Part shown: piece by piece, positions 52,305 to 60,890 of the stretch
How the letters are laid out: each line of letters starts with the position of its first letter
Position numbering within the stretch: position 1 is the first letter of the stretch
NCBI RefSeq assembly: GCF_011761565.1
Contig: NZ_JAASRM010000001.1
Span: forward strand, 2,666,139-2,730,138
Source of the DNA: Rhizomicrobium palustre
Lineage (GTDB): Bacteria; Pseudomonadota; Alphaproteobacteria; Micropepsales; Micropepsaceae
Direction of reading: 5' to 3'
DNA: 64,000 nucleotides
Notes under the pieces: model-generated
What the model was told of the DNA's origin: nothing
What the model saw: only the letters and a program-made list of their open reading frames with translations
Database searches by the model: none
Translations under genes and position numbers: made by a program

Positions 52305-54812
52305 ATGGGATTGACTCGGCGGGACGCCATCAAAGCGGGGGCGACCGCCGCGGTCGCGGCCCCTATGGTCAGCAAGAGTGGGGAGGCAGCCGAAACGAAG
52401 CCGCCCGCCGCTGCGTCCCGGCCGGATGCCAAAGTCCGCGAGACATTGCTGCTCGATTTCGACTGGCATTTCCATTTCGGTCATGCCGCCGATCCCGCGA
52501 AGGATTTCGGCTTTGGCGCCGATCTCGATACCTTTGCCAAGGCCGGAAGTGGTGTCACCTCCGCTGCGGATCCCGATCTCAAACTGGCGGATTGGAAAGC
52601 GCTGAACCTGCCGCATGACTGGGTGGTGGAACTGCCCTTCGTGCCGAGCGCCAATCCGCCGCCCGAACCTGCCGAGGATGTGCGCGCCTATCACGGCTTT
52701 AAGCCTGTGGGCCGCCAGTTTCCTGAAACCAGCATCGGTTGGTATCGCAAATCCTTCGAGCTGCCCAAATCCGATCTTGGCAAGCGCTTGGTGCTGCAAT
52801 TCGACGGTGTTTTCCGCGCTGCGACCGTGATCCTCAACGGCTATGTCGTGGGCAGCAATGCCAGCGGCTATCGCTCCTTCACCCTCGACGTGACGGATTT
52901 CGCCAATTACGGCGGCAAGAACGTGCTGGTGCTGCGCGTCGATGCCAGCCTCGGCGAAGGCTGGTTCTATGAAGGGGCGGGCATCTACCGCCATGTCTGG
53001 CTGCATAAGCTGGCGCCTTTGCACATTGCCCCTTGGGGCGTTTGGGCCAAATCCAGCCTTTCGGGAAATAGCGCGGCGGTGACGCTTGCGACCGATCTCG
53101 TCAATGATGGTCCAGCGACTAAGGCGCGCATTGTTTCGACGATCACCGGTCCGGATGGGCGCGTCGTGACCACGCTTAAATCGCCGGAACTCACCCTGCA
53201 TGCGGGCGAGAAGCGCACGGTCTCGCAATTTGTTTCCATGCCTCAGCCGAAGCTATGGTCGCCCGAAGACCCGGCTCTGTATCACCTGCGCACCGAGATT
53301 GAGATGAAGGGCAAGGTGATCGATGATCAGATCACCAGCTTTGGCGTCCGCTCCATCCGCTTCGATGCCGAGAAGGGCTTCTTTCTCAATGGCAAGCCGG
53401 TCAAGATCAAAGGCACCTGCAATCACCAGGATCATGCCGGCGTCGGCTCGGCCATCCCGGATTCCTTGCTCGATTGGCGCATTCAGAAGCTGAAGGAATT
53501 CGGCTCCAACGCCTATCGCTCCTCGCATAATCCGGCGACACCGGAGCTGCTTGATGCCTGTGATCGTCTCGGCATGCTGGTGATGGCCGAAACCCGGCGC
53601 ATGTCGTCGGATGAGGAAAGCCTCGCCGATCTCGCTGCCATGATCCGGCGCGATCGCAATCACCCTTCGATCATCATGTGGTCTATCGGCAATGAAGAGC
53701 CGCAGCAGACCACCGAGCGCGGCGCCCGCATCGCCTTCACGATGAAAGAGGTTTGCAACGCGCTCGATCCGACGCGCCCCATCACGGCGGCGATGAATGG
53801 CGTTGCCTCCTGGGGCAAAGGCATTTGCGCGGCGCTGGATGTCATGGGCGCCAATTACCACATCGAAAATCTGCCCGAGTTTCATCAGCGCATGCCGCAA
53901 AAGCCGCTGATCGGCTCGGAGACGGCTTCGACGGTGTCGACCCGTGGCGTTTATGTCCGCGATCCCAAGAGCGGCTATTGCGTGGCCTACGACACGGAGT
54001 TTCCCTCCTGGGCCTCATCTGCCGAGACCTGGATGCGCGCGGCGATGACGCACAGCTATATCTCCGGCGGCTTTGTCTGGACCGGCTTTGATTATCGCGG
54101 CGAGCCCACACCCTTTAACCGCTGGCCGAATGTGTCGTCGCAATTTGGCATTCTCGACACCTGCGGCTTTGCCAAGGACAATACCTATTACTACAAGGCC
54201 TGGTGGGGCAGCGAAGCTGTGCTGCATCTCTTCCCGCATTGGAATTGGACGGTAGGGCAGAAGGTCAATGTCTGGTGCCACTCCAATCTCGATATGGTCG
54301 AGCTGTTCTTGAATGGCACCAGCCTCGGCCAGCGCAAGGTCGAGCCCTTAAAGCATGTCGAATGGGATGTGGTCTTTGCGCCCGGCAAGCTGGAAGCGCG
54401 CGGCTATAAGAATGGCCAGCTCGTCTTAACGGCGGTGCGTGAAACGGCGGGCGCCCCCGCCCAGATCCGGCTCTCTTGTGACCGGCAGGCGCTGAAGGGC
54501 GATCGCGCCGATGCCGCCATGGTGGCGGTGGAAATCCTCGATGCCCAGGGGCGTTTGGTGCCCGATGCCAATAATCTGGTGCGTTTCAAGGTAGAGGGCG
54601 CCGGAGCTGTGATCGGTGTCGGCAATGGTGATCCGCGTAGCCATGAAGCCGATAAGGCCGACAGCCGCGCGGCTTTCAACGGGCTCTGCGCGGCGGTGGT
54701 GCAGGCAGGGGTTGCTGCGGGCGCATTGCGGATCGAAGCGTCGTCGCCGGGTCTTCAATCCGCCTCTCTGTCGCTGAATGTTCAGCCGGTGCCGCCGCGC
54801 CCGTCGCTGTAA
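52305..54812 (+). CDS. Glycoside hydrolase family 2 beta-galactosidase, Tat-type signal
   Basis: An 835-residue GH2 enzyme. The N-terminus MGLTRRDAIKAGATAAVAAP is a twin-arginine-like signal, so it is exported folded. Jelly-roll and immunoglobulin-like domains follow (about 70-345), then the catalytic barrel with acid/base Glu464 (SIGNEE) and nucleophile Glu539 (LIGSETAST), and two C-terminal beta domains, including a DUF4982-like block (VWCHSNLDMVELFLNG...LEARGYKNGQ). Co-operonic with galTKE, so it probably splits beta-galactosides in the periplasm to feed the symporter. A final domain (about 735-830) resembles an Ig-like fold. Confidence 0.93.
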   Translation: MGLTRRDAIKAGATAAVAAPMVSKSGEAAETKPPAAASRPDAKVRETLLLDFDWHFHFGHAADPAKDFGFGADLDTFAKAGSGVTSAADPDLKLADWKALNLPHDWVVELPFVPSANPPPEPAEDVRAYHGFKPVGRQFPETSIGWYRKSFELPKSDLGKRLVLQFDGVFRAATVILNGYVVGSNASGYRSFTLDVTDFANYGGKNVLVLRVDASLGEGWFYEGAGIYRHVWLHKLAPLHIAPWGVWAKSSLSGNSAAVTLATDLVNDGPATKARIVSTITGPDGRVVTTLKSPELTLHAGEKRTVSQFVSMPQPKLWSPEDPALYHLRTEIEMKGKVIDDQITSFGVRSIRFDAEKGFFLNGKPVKIKGTCNHQDHAGVGSAIPDSLLDWRIQKLKEFGSNAYRSSHNPATPELLDACDRLGMLVMAETRRMSSDEESLADLAAMIRRDRNHPSIIMWSIGNEEPQQTTERGARIAFTMKEVCNALDPTRPITAAMNGVASWGKGICAALDVMGANYHIENLPEFHQRMPQKPLIGSETASTVSTRGVYVRDPKSGYCVAYDTEFPSWASSAETWMRAAMTHSYISGGFVWTGFDYRGEPTPFNRWPNVSSQFGILDTCGFAKDNTYYYKAWWGSEAVLHLFPHWNWTVGQKVNVWCHSNLDMVELFLNGTSLGQRKVEPLKHVEWDVVFAPGKLEARGYKNGQLVLTAVRETAGAPAQIRLSCDRQALKGDRADAAMVAVEILDAQGRLVPDANNLVRFKVEGAGAVIGVGNGDPRSHEADKADSRAAFNGLCAAVVQAGVAAGALRIEASSPGLQSASLSLNVQPVPPRPSL

Positions 54813-54820
54813 TCAAAGCT

Positions 54821-54860
54821 GGCGCCGGAGGCTGAAACGGTCTTCGGCGCCGCTGGTTAT
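54821..54860 (+). terminator. Hairpin after the GH2 gene
   Basis: GGCGCCG (54821-54827) pairs with CGGCGCC (54845-54851); TTATTTATA follows. The T-run is imperfect, so a terminator is likely but not certain. Confidence 0.5.
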
Positions 54861-55143
54861 TTATAGGCGGCCTTGGCGTAATCGAGGCGCTTCCAGCGCA
54901 TTGCCTTTGAAATCGAAGGTTCGCACTATACATCTGTAATTAAGTCTTGGCCGCGATTTCTAGTCTTAGGATGTAGCCTTGCTGCCACGTTCGGGAAGAT
55001 TGGTGCGCTAGGGGTAAGCGTTGCCATCGCGGCAAAGGCCTAAATCCTCCAGGTGCCACCATTTTCTACCGTTTCCAACCCACTCGAAAATGCTCTAGAA
55101 CCAGCGCAAGTTCGCCATTTGAAGCGGATAACGGGGAAGAACG
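54861..55143. other. Spacer between the galTKE operon and the lactonase operon
   Basis: No convincing gene. A small dyad TACATCTGTA lies at about 54929-54938; no copy of the TTAT-N3-ATAA element is present. CGGGGAAGAA just before 55144 is the ribosome-binding site of the next gene. Its promoter must be here. Confidence 0.5.
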
Positions 55144-56034
55144 GTGCTGTCGCTCGGGTGCATGCAGCCACAAGACCGCGTCAGGGTCGCCAACACGCTG
55201 GGAGAATGCGTGTTGTGGGATGGCCGCGCCCTGTGGTGGACCGATATCGACAGCCGGGTGCTCTACCATTTGGAGTGGTCCAGCGGCCGCCTGCGCCAGA
55301 TTCCCACGCCCGCGCGCCTCGCCAGTTTCGGCTTGATCGCCGGGCAGCGCGAGTTTGTCGCCGCCTTTGATGATGGCTTTGCGCTGTTCGATCCCGAAAC
55401 CGGCCTGCGCGGTCCGCTTCTCGTGCCCGAAGGCCTCTCTCCTGGCCTGCGTATGAATGACGGGCGGGTGGATCGCCAGGGGCGGTTCTGGAGCGGCTCC
55501 ATGGTGATGGATCCGAACGGAAAATCGGTGGCGATGCTCTATTCGATGGGCGAGGCGGGCTTGCGCCGCCACGCCGATGGCATTGCGATCTCCAATGGTC
55601 TGGCGTTCAGCCCTGAAGGCGACCGCATGTATTTCGCAGATTCCCGCCGTGGGATGATCTGGCAATATGCGGTCGATGCTGAGAGCGGCACGCTTGGCAA
55701 ACGCAGCTTTTTCGCCGAGGCCCAACATGGCGGCGAGCCGGATGGGGCCTGCGTGGATGAGGATGGCTGCTTGTGGATCGCGGTCTGGGGCGCCTCCGCC
55801 GTCATCCGCTACACGCCCGAAGGCCGCGTTGATCGGGTTTTGGAAGTCCCGGTGCGCCAGCCCACCTGTGTGACATTTGGCGGGCCTGACCTCGATCTTC
55901 TCTTTGTGACTAGTGCGAGCCTTGGGCTTGGTCCCTGCGAAACTGGCGCGGGCGATGTTCTCGTGTACAATGTTGGGGTAAAGGGTCTCGCCGAAAGCCG
56001 TTGTAACGCAGAAGCTTGGCCGAACTTCGCATAG
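55144..56034 (+). CDS. SMP-30/gluconolactonase-family lactonase
   Basis: A 296-residue six-bladed beta-propeller. Family marks are LGECVLWDGRALWWTDI, the metal-site residues in RMNDGRVDRQGRFWSGSM, ISNGLAFSPEGDRMYFADS, and PDGACVDEDGCLWIAVWG. In this locus it likely opens galactono-1,4/1,5-lactone made by the dehydrogenase two genes on. The GTG start at 55144 has a good CGGGGAAG site; ATG 55162 would cut six residues. Co-directional with the regulator and dehydrogenase genes, 34 and 25 bases apart. Confidence 0.9.
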   Translation: MLSLGCMQPQDRVRVANTLGECVLWDGRALWWTDIDSRVLYHLEWSSGRLRQIPTPARLASFGLIAGQREFVAAFDDGFALFDPETGLRGPLLVPEGLSPGLRMNDGRVDRQGRFWSGSMVMDPNGKSVAMLYSMGEAGLRRHADGIAISNGLAFSPEGDRMYFADSRRGMIWQYAVDAESGTLGKRSFFAEAQHGGEPDGACVDEDGCLWIAVWGASAVIRYTPEGRVDRVLEVPVRQPTCVTFGGPDLDLLFVTSASLGLGPCETGAGDVLVYNVGVKGLAESRCNAEAWPNFA

Positions 56035-56068
56035 GCGGACTACCGCATCACTTCTAGGGGCTCGTTGC

Positions 56069-56809
56069 GTGGCGCGGACCGATGGCCAAAATCTCACTTA
56101 CCGCATTGTGGAGGCGCTTGGCGTCGCCATTGTCTCGGGCGCTTACTCGGTCAAGAACCCTTTCCCGATAGAAGCCGATCTCTGCAAGCAATATGATGCG
56201 AGCCGCTCGGTCTTGCGCGAGGCAGTGAAGATGCTGACCGCCAAGGGACTGCTCTCGGCGCGCCCGCGCCAGGGCACCTGGGTGCAGCCGGAAGAACATT
56301 GGAACCTGCTCGATCCGGATGTGCTGCGCTGGCTTTTGGAGCGCAAGATTCCGTTTTCCGTGCTGCGCGAATTTGCACAGGTGCGCCTCGCGGTTGAACC
56401 TGCGGCTGCCGCCTTGGCGGCAGAGGTGGCGACCCAAGACGCCAAACGCGCCATTCGCGCCGCAATCGAACAGATGGCCTATGCCGACGAGGAGGAAGAC
56501 GATCTTCTAGCCTCCGACATCGCCTTTCATATCGCCGTGCTTCGGGCCAGCGGCAATCGCTTCTTTGCCCAGTTGAGTGGCGTCACGGAAACCGCGCTCC
56601 GGTTTTCCATTCGCATGCAGAACCGTTACAAGGGGGTGCGCCGGGCCTCTGTGGCCGACCATAGGCGTATTGCAGATGCCATTCTCGCGGGCGATGCTGA
56701 GGCAGCCCGCGAAGCCACCCGCTATCTCATCCAGGAAGCACTGGATTTGATCAACAAAGCGGATACGGATACGGCTTTAGAACCGCGAAAGAGTCGCGGG
56801 CCGAGATAG
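56069..56809 (+). CDS. GntR-family regulator, FadR (FCD) subfamily, DgoR-like
   Basis: A 246-residue repressor: N-terminal winged helix-turn-helix (LTYRIVEALGVAIVSGAYSV, LCKQYDASRSVLREAVKMLTAKGLLSARPRQGTWV) and C-terminal all-helical FCD ligand domain (FAQVRLAVEPAAAALAAEVA, metal-site D..FH in ASDIAFHIAVLRASGN, and late His in VADHRRIADAI). Members such as DgoR and LldR sense galactonate- or lactate-like acids. Encoded between the lactonase and galactose dehydrogenase genes, so it probably senses a galactose oxidation product. GTG start. Confidence 0.9.
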   Translation: MARTDGQNLTYRIVEALGVAIVSGAYSVKNPFPIEADLCKQYDASRSVLREAVKMLTAKGLLSARPRQGTWVQPEEHWNLLDPDVLRWLLERKIPFSVLREFAQVRLAVEPAAAALAAEVATQDAKRAIRAAIEQMAYADEEEDDLLASDIAFHIAVLRASGNRFFAQLSGVTETALRFSIRMQNRYKGVRRASVADHRRIADAILAGDAEAAREATRYLIQEALDLINKADTDTALEPRKSRGPR

Positions 56810-56834
56810 CGCCATCCAAGGCACGGAGTCGTGT

Positions 56835-57761
56835 GTGCAGCCTGTTCGCGTCGGTATAGTTGGGTTGGGCAAGATCGCGCGGGACGAGCACGTTCCGGCG
56901 CTCAAAGCCAATGACGCGTTCGAGCTGGTTGCGGCCACCAGCACGCACCACAACCGTGAGGATATGCCGGTTTTCGCCCGCATCGAGGAGATGCTGGACG
57001 CGGTACCCGAGATTGGCGCCGTGAGCATCTGCACCCCGCCGCAGGCCCATTATGCACCGGCCAAGGCCGCGCTCTTAAGGGGCAAGCATGTGCTCCTGGA
57101 AAAGCCGCCGACGCCCACCCTCGCGGAGTTCGAGGAATTGACCGCGCTTGCGGCGCAAAACGGGGTCACCCTGTTTCAGACGTGGCACGCACGTGAGACG
57201 CCCGCCATCGCGGCCGCAACGGAATATCTCTCCACCCGCCAAATCAAAGGCGGCAAGGTGGTATGGAAAGAAGATGTCCGTCACTGGCATCCGGGCCAGG
57301 ATTGGATTTGGAGCGAGGGCGGCTTTGGCGTGCTCGATGCCGGCATCAACGCAATCTCCATTCTCACAGAAATTTTGCCCGAGCCGATGACGGTCGAGGC
57401 GGCGCATTTTCTTGTGCCTTCCAATATGGCGAGCCCAATCGCCGTGGCGGTGGCTTTCGCGCTGCCCTCGGGCGCGGTCATCGATGTCGAGTTCGATTTC
57501 CGTCATCGCGGCATCCAGACCCGCACGGTGCATATCGAAACCGATGCAGGCCCCTTTGATCTTGCCCGCTTCTCCGCCGCGCAAGGCGAGGCCGCCTGGG
57601 GCGAGGTCTCCTCCCAGCGCCAGGAATATGCCGCGCTCTATCAGCGTTTCGCGACACTGATCAAAGAAGGCCGTTCCGATACCGACAAGCGCCCGCTGGA
57701 ATTGGTGCTCGACATTTTCCGCGATGCCAGCCGCAGCACGGTCGAAGCCTTCCGCGAATAG
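56835..57761 (+). CDS. Gfo/Idh/MocA-family D-galactose 1-dehydrogenase (likely)
   Basis: A 308-residue NAD(P)-dependent dehydrogenase. The Rossmann start MQPVRVGIVGLGKIARDEHVPAL, ICTPPQAHYAPAKAALLRGKHVLLEKPP and VVWKEDVRHWHPGQDWIWSEGGFGVLDAGINAISIL closely recall the characterised Pseudomonas galactose dehydrogenase. It oxidises galactose at C1 to the lactone. GTG start with CACGGAGT upstream. Together with the lactonase it starts the De Ley-Doudoroff route; the galactonate dehydratase, KDGal kinase and aldolase are not in this window. Confidence 0.85.
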   Translation: MQPVRVGIVGLGKIARDEHVPALKANDAFELVAATSTHHNREDMPVFARIEEMLDAVPEIGAVSICTPPQAHYAPAKAALLRGKHVLLEKPPTPTLAEFEELTALAAQNGVTLFQTWHARETPAIAAATEYLSTRQIKGGKVVWKEDVRHWHPGQDWIWSEGGFGVLDAGINAISILTEILPEPMTVEAAHFLVPSNMASPIAVAVAFALPSGAVIDVEFDFRHRGIQTRTVHIETDAGPFDLARFSAAQGEAAWGEVSSQRQEYAALYQRFATLIKEGRSDTDKRPLELVLDIFRDASRSTVEAFRE

Positions 57762-57937
57762 GCGGGTTTGGCTTCACGCCTTTTCGTGAAAATGCGCCAA
57801 TAACGCATCGCCCCGCATCCGCGAGGGTTGATTTGTTCGTGATGCGGTTTATATGGCCAACACTGCTTTCTTCTCGCACAGAAGAGCAGCACATGGAGCG
57901 GCGGGAATGGTCCCGTTTCTTCCAAAGGAAACTTCGT
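57762..57937. other. Leader before a run of small genes
   Basis: Contains a short hairpin TTCACG-cctttt-CGTGAA at about 57772-57789, and an AT-rich GGTTTATATGG stretch near 57845 that could be part of a promoter. No gene seen. Confidence 0.4.
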
Positions 57938-58054
57938 ATGAATCCGCGACCTAAAAGCGGTGCCGCGTCGTCGCAAGGCTCTTCAGCCTTTGCTGATGCG
58001 GTGCTGTATAGCTCGGGATGTCTGGCGAGCGCCAAAGGCACGTCTGTGCCCTAG
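57938..58054 (+). CDS. Putative 38-residue small protein
   Basis: ATG 57938 is preceded by AAAGGA at 7 bases. The product MNPRPKSGAASSQGSSAFAD... is Ser/Ala-rich with one cysteine and no domain I know. Supported only by the ribosome-binding site and its place in a group of three similarly sized genes, so low confidence. Confidence 0.35.
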   Translation: MNPRPKSGAASSQGSSAFADAVLYSSGCLASAKGTSVP

Positions 58055-58107
58055 CGCGAACCGCCTCCCGGGCTTGGGCCGATAGCTCAAGTGAAAGGGA
58101 GGTTGGT

Positions 58108-58272
58108 ATGTTCTCCGTACTGATCCGCAAAAAACTCTTTGTTTCACCCGTCCATGCCGCCTCGCGTCCGGCAGAGGGCGAGCCCCGTCTCCGCTCCGGC
58201 AAAAAGCTCGCCGGCATCTGGGAGCACGGTGATCACGGTCGTCCAACCCTGCGCTGGAAGGCGCTAGGCTGA
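58108..58272 (+). CDS. Putative 54-residue small basic protein
   Basis: ATG 58108 follows a strong AAAGGGAGG site at 6 bases. The product starts MFSVLIRKKLFVSPVHAASR and ends HGDHGRPTLRWKALG; it is basic and has no membrane segment. I do not recognise it. The quality of the ribosome-binding site is better than for most genes in the window, which is the main support. Confidence 0.5.
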   Translation: MFSVLIRKKLFVSPVHAASRPAEGEPRLRSGKKLAGIWEHGDHGRPTLRWKALG

Positions 58273-58420
58273 CGCGCCGGCCTGCAAAGCGTTCTCGCCA
58301 AGCTGGGCGCGGCGCTTTGTGGGTCTTCTTCGTGTTGTGCGCCTTAGACCCGCCGTCCCCCACGGAACATACATGCAGTCTGCACGTTGGCTTTCGGTGG
58401 CGTGGTTTGGAGGAATGCTC

Positions 58421-58555
58421 ATGGCGCACATAGAGCGGTTTCCTTCCCGTAAGCCCCCGAGAATCAAGGGCTCCGGGAATTTCTTCGGATGGCCCTTGCT
58501 GCTGATGATCGCGATCTTGATTGGGTCGATGTCGATGTCGCTTTTCGTGCACTAA
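58421..58555 (+). CDS. Putative 44-residue single-span membrane protein
   Basis: ATG 58421 lies 6 bases after GGAGGA (ATG 58415 is too close to it). The N-terminal half is basic (RFPSRKPPRIKGSG); residues 22-42 form one membrane helix (GWPLLLMIAILIGSMSMSLF). A similar FGWP-led C-terminal helix occurs in the small protein at 60092, on the other side of the porin gene. Function unknown. Confidence 0.5.
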   Translation: MAHIERFPSRKPPRIKGSGNFFGWPLLLMIAILIGSMSMSLFVH

Positions 58556-58556
58556 A

Positions 58557-58599
58557 CGCTTTCAGGAAAAGTAGTTTCGGGTTTTCTGTCCGAAAGCGC
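58557..58599 (-). repeat. Short interspersed repeat, family C, copy 2
   Basis: The reverse complement begins GCGCTTTCGGACAGAAAACC and ends ACTTTTCCTGAAAGCG, matching the element at 16441-16484 except in the centre. It lies two bases after the small-membrane-protein stop codon. Confidence 0.8.
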
Positions 58600-58731
58600 A
58601 TCTGACATTAAGAGTTCCCAATCCGCCAAAAGGCTGGTTGCCGGGACCGGCCAATTGAGCTTTTGGGTGCGCTCTGTCTCGCGCCCGTCATCGTCCTGCT
58701 GCATGGGTGCATCCGTCTTGGGGAGGCACCT

Positions 58732-60027
58732 GTGCCGATCATTTCTGTTTTCAAAGGCCGCATTGCGGCCCTTTCGCTGCTGCTTGCGTTCTCCGGTTCC
58801 GCCGCTGCGCAGGAGTATTCGATCCACGTTCAGTCGACGTTTGTCGAGCAATTCCATCCTGCTTTTCATTCACCTTATCGCGGCGCCAACAGCATGGACC
58901 CGGCGGCGCGCGGCAATGAAACCTTCGATGCCACGCTTTTCGCGGGGCTAAGGCTATGGCGGGGTGCCGAGCTTTATATTAACCCCGAAATCGATCAGGG
59001 CTTTGGCCTCTCCAATACGGTGGGCGTTGCGGGCTATGTCTCGGGCGAAGCCTATAAGGTCGGTAAATCTGTGCCGTATGGGCGGCTGCAGCGGCTTTTC
59101 CTGCGCCAGAGTTTTGATCTCGGCGGCGAGGTGCAAACCATCGAAGATGGCGCCAATCAGATTGCCACCACGCGCAGCGCCGACAATCTCGTTCTGACCT
59201 TTGGCAAGATCTCGGTCGGCGATATCTTCGATGCCAATGATTACGCCCATGATCAGCATACTGATTTTCTCAATTGGGCGGTGATCGATAGCGGCGCCTT
59301 CGATTACGCGGCCGATGCCTGGGGCTACACCTATGGCGGCACGGCGGAACTCACCTATGGACGCTGGACCTGGCGCGCCGGTCTTTTCAATTTGTCGCGT
59401 GTGCCCAATACCACGCAGTTGGAACGCGATTTTTCGCAGTTCGAGCTGGTAGGCGAGGCGGAGCATCGTCATACGCTCTGGGGACATGCGGGCAAGGTGA
59501 AGCTGCTCGGTTTTGTCAATCGCGGCCGCATGGGCTCTTATAACGATGCGCTTGCGAACGGGCTCAATATGGCACGGGTGCGCCGCTACGCCTCGCGTCC
59601 AGGCTTTGCCATCAATGCATCGCAGGAATTGAGCGATGATCTGGGCCTCTTCACGCGGCTCTCCTGGAATGACGGTTCGAAGGAGGCCTATGAGTTCACC
59701 GAGATCAACCGCGCCCTGGCCTTGGGCCTGTCGCTGAAAGGCAATTCCTGGCAGCGCCCCGAGGACACGGTGGGGTTGGCGATTGCCGTGCATGATATTT
59801 CCGATGCAGCGCGGCGCTACCTCGCGGCGGGCGGCATGGGCATACTGATTGGCGATGGCAGGCTTGATCATGCGGGCAGCGAGAACCTCGCCGAATTCTA
59901 TTATGCTGCGCACCTTACTGGCTGGGCCACGCTAACGGCGGATTATCAATTGGTGGTCAATCCCGCCTACAATCGCGACCGTGGTCCCTTGAATGTCTTC
60001 TCCCTGCGCCTGCATGTGCAGGGCTAG
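58732..60027 (+). CDS. Carbohydrate porin (OprB-like outer-membrane channel)
   Basis: A 431-residue outer-membrane beta-barrel of the carbohydrate-selective porin type. A signal peptide ends at SGSAAAQ (residue ~24); alternating aromatic strands follow, with TFGKISVGDIFDANDYAHD, DFLNWAVIDSGAFDYAADAWGYTYGG, RAGLFNLSRVPN and a C-terminal strand ending VFSLRLHVQG. The GTG start at 58732 has a near-ideal GGGGAGG seven bases before; upstream in-frame codons give no signal peptide at the N-terminus. Placed beside the galactose genes, it probably brings galactosides or other sugars across the outer membrane. Confidence 0.88.
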   Translation: MPIISVFKGRIAALSLLLAFSGSAAAQEYSIHVQSTFVEQFHPAFHSPYRGANSMDPAARGNETFDATLFAGLRLWRGAELYINPEIDQGFGLSNTVGVAGYVSGEAYKVGKSVPYGRLQRLFLRQSFDLGGEVQTIEDGANQIATTRSADNLVLTFGKISVGDIFDANDYAHDQHTDFLNWAVIDSGAFDYAADAWGYTYGGTAELTYGRWTWRAGLFNLSRVPNTTQLERDFSQFELVGEAEHRHTLWGHAGKVKLLGFVNRGRMGSYNDALANGLNMARVRRYASRPGFAINASQELSDDLGLFTRLSWNDGSKEAYEFTEINRALALGLSLKGNSWQRPEDTVGLAIAVHDISDAARRYLAAGGMGILIGDGRLDHAGSENLAEFYYAAHLTGWATLTADYQLVVNPAYNRDRGPLNVFSLRLHVQG

Positions 60028-60091
60028 CTGCAACAGCAAGCCGTTTGATCCGTTGGCCATGGGCAGGCCTTAAAAGGACATCCCATGGCCT

Positions 60092-60364
60092 ATGAACGGG
60101 CGACCGCCTCCGCCACGATATCGATTCAGGAATAACGGGCGAGATGGTGGACTATCGATCCCGCCGCTGCACACCGATGAAGAGGCGGCGGGAACGTCGA
60201 TCGCGCCGGGAATCCTGGCACAGGAACGAGAGGCCTCGCCGCGCATGACTGGTGCGAGCCGTGGGGAAGAACCCGCGGGCGCGCGCGGCGCCTTCGGCTG
60301 GCCGATACTGGTTGTGTTTGCTGGGCCGATCGCTTTGGTGGCGCTCGCGCATTTTCTGCGCTGA
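60092..60364 (+). CDS. Putative 90-residue protein with C-terminal membrane helix
   Basis: The first ~65 residues are hydrophilic and disorder-prone (rich in Arg, Pro, Gly, Glu); residues 68-89 (FGWPILVVFAGPIALVALAHF) form a single membrane helix with a short tail. The start is uncertain: the AAAAGGA site favours ATG 60085, which opens a different 16-codon frame, while ATG 60092 opens this one. Resembles the 44-residue protein at 58421 only around FGWP and the helix. Confidence 0.45.
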   Translation: MNGRPPPPRYRFRNNGRDGGLSIPPLHTDEEAAGTSIAPGILAQEREASPRMTGASRGEEPAGARGAFGWPILVVFAGPIALVALAHFLR

Positions 60365-60370
60365 GCGCGC

Positions 60371-60550
60371 CTAGTCCATCAGGGCGACGAGGGCGGTGTA
60401 GGGATTGGCGGCATCCGACGGCGATACTGTCCGCCCGTTCATATCCTGCAACCGCTTCAGCGGGGCGATCAGCGCGGCCGACAAGCTCGGCTTGTGCTGA
60501 ATGCCTGCGGGGACCGGGGCGGGATCTCTTGGCGCGGCGACGCTCGACAT
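60371..60550 (-). CDS. Putative 59-residue small protein
   Basis: ATG 60550 is preceded by AAGGAGCACT. The product (MSSVAAPRDPAPVPAGIQHK...ANPYTALVALMD) has no membrane helix or motif known to me; the middle (LSAALIAPLKRLQDMNGR) could be an amphipathic helix. Divergent from the response-regulator gene across a 340-base spacer. Real gene status rests on the ribosome-binding site and start position. Confidence 0.4.
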   Translation of the reverse strand: MSSVAAPRDPAPVPAGIQHKPSLSAALIAPLKRLQDMNGRTVSPSDAANPYTALVALMD

Positions 60551-60890
60551 GCGGGAGTGCTCCTTGGAATGGCGGGGCGCCCGCCTTTCCCTCCCTAAGC
60601 AGCAGACTTCATGCCAACTCCCTCCCTCCGCCGAAGGGCGAATTTGGGCCCGAAAACGCCCCGTTTTTCGCGCTTTGCGGGCTGGTACCTGCAAGAATTG
60701 CCCGGCCAGAATCGGCCTAGCGGGAGGTTTTTGCCGCTGCCCGAAGCCGCTCCCCATATGCGGACAGGACTTGGTATCACTTGTTACATTTGGCTATCCC
60801 CCGACAAAATCTTCATGTTTTCCGGAAGTTTTCCGGTTTATGAAATTGCTGCGGGGGGCCGCCGCTTGTGAGCCGAATAGGGTTTCCGAG
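60551..60890. other. Divergent spacer upstream of the OmpR/EnvZ-like pair
   Basis: No gene supported. A hairpin GGGCG/CGCCC with CGTTTTT after it lies at about 60636-60666 and could be a terminator or attenuator on the plus strand. TATCACTTGTTACATTTGG at about 60774-60792 has the look of a repeated half-site (TATCAC/TTACAT) and may be a regulator box. Open frames reading into the regulator from this region lack homology. Confidence 0.4.

Noticed and set aside
51225..53228. A 667-codon minus-strand open frame opposite galE and the GH2 gene
   Set aside because: Shadow of well-defined enzymes in the other strand; no motifs.
60501..60890. A 130-residue N-terminal extension of the OmpR-type regulator
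   Set aside because: It has no homology to receivers and crosses a hairpin; ATG 60891 gives a normal-length regulator.
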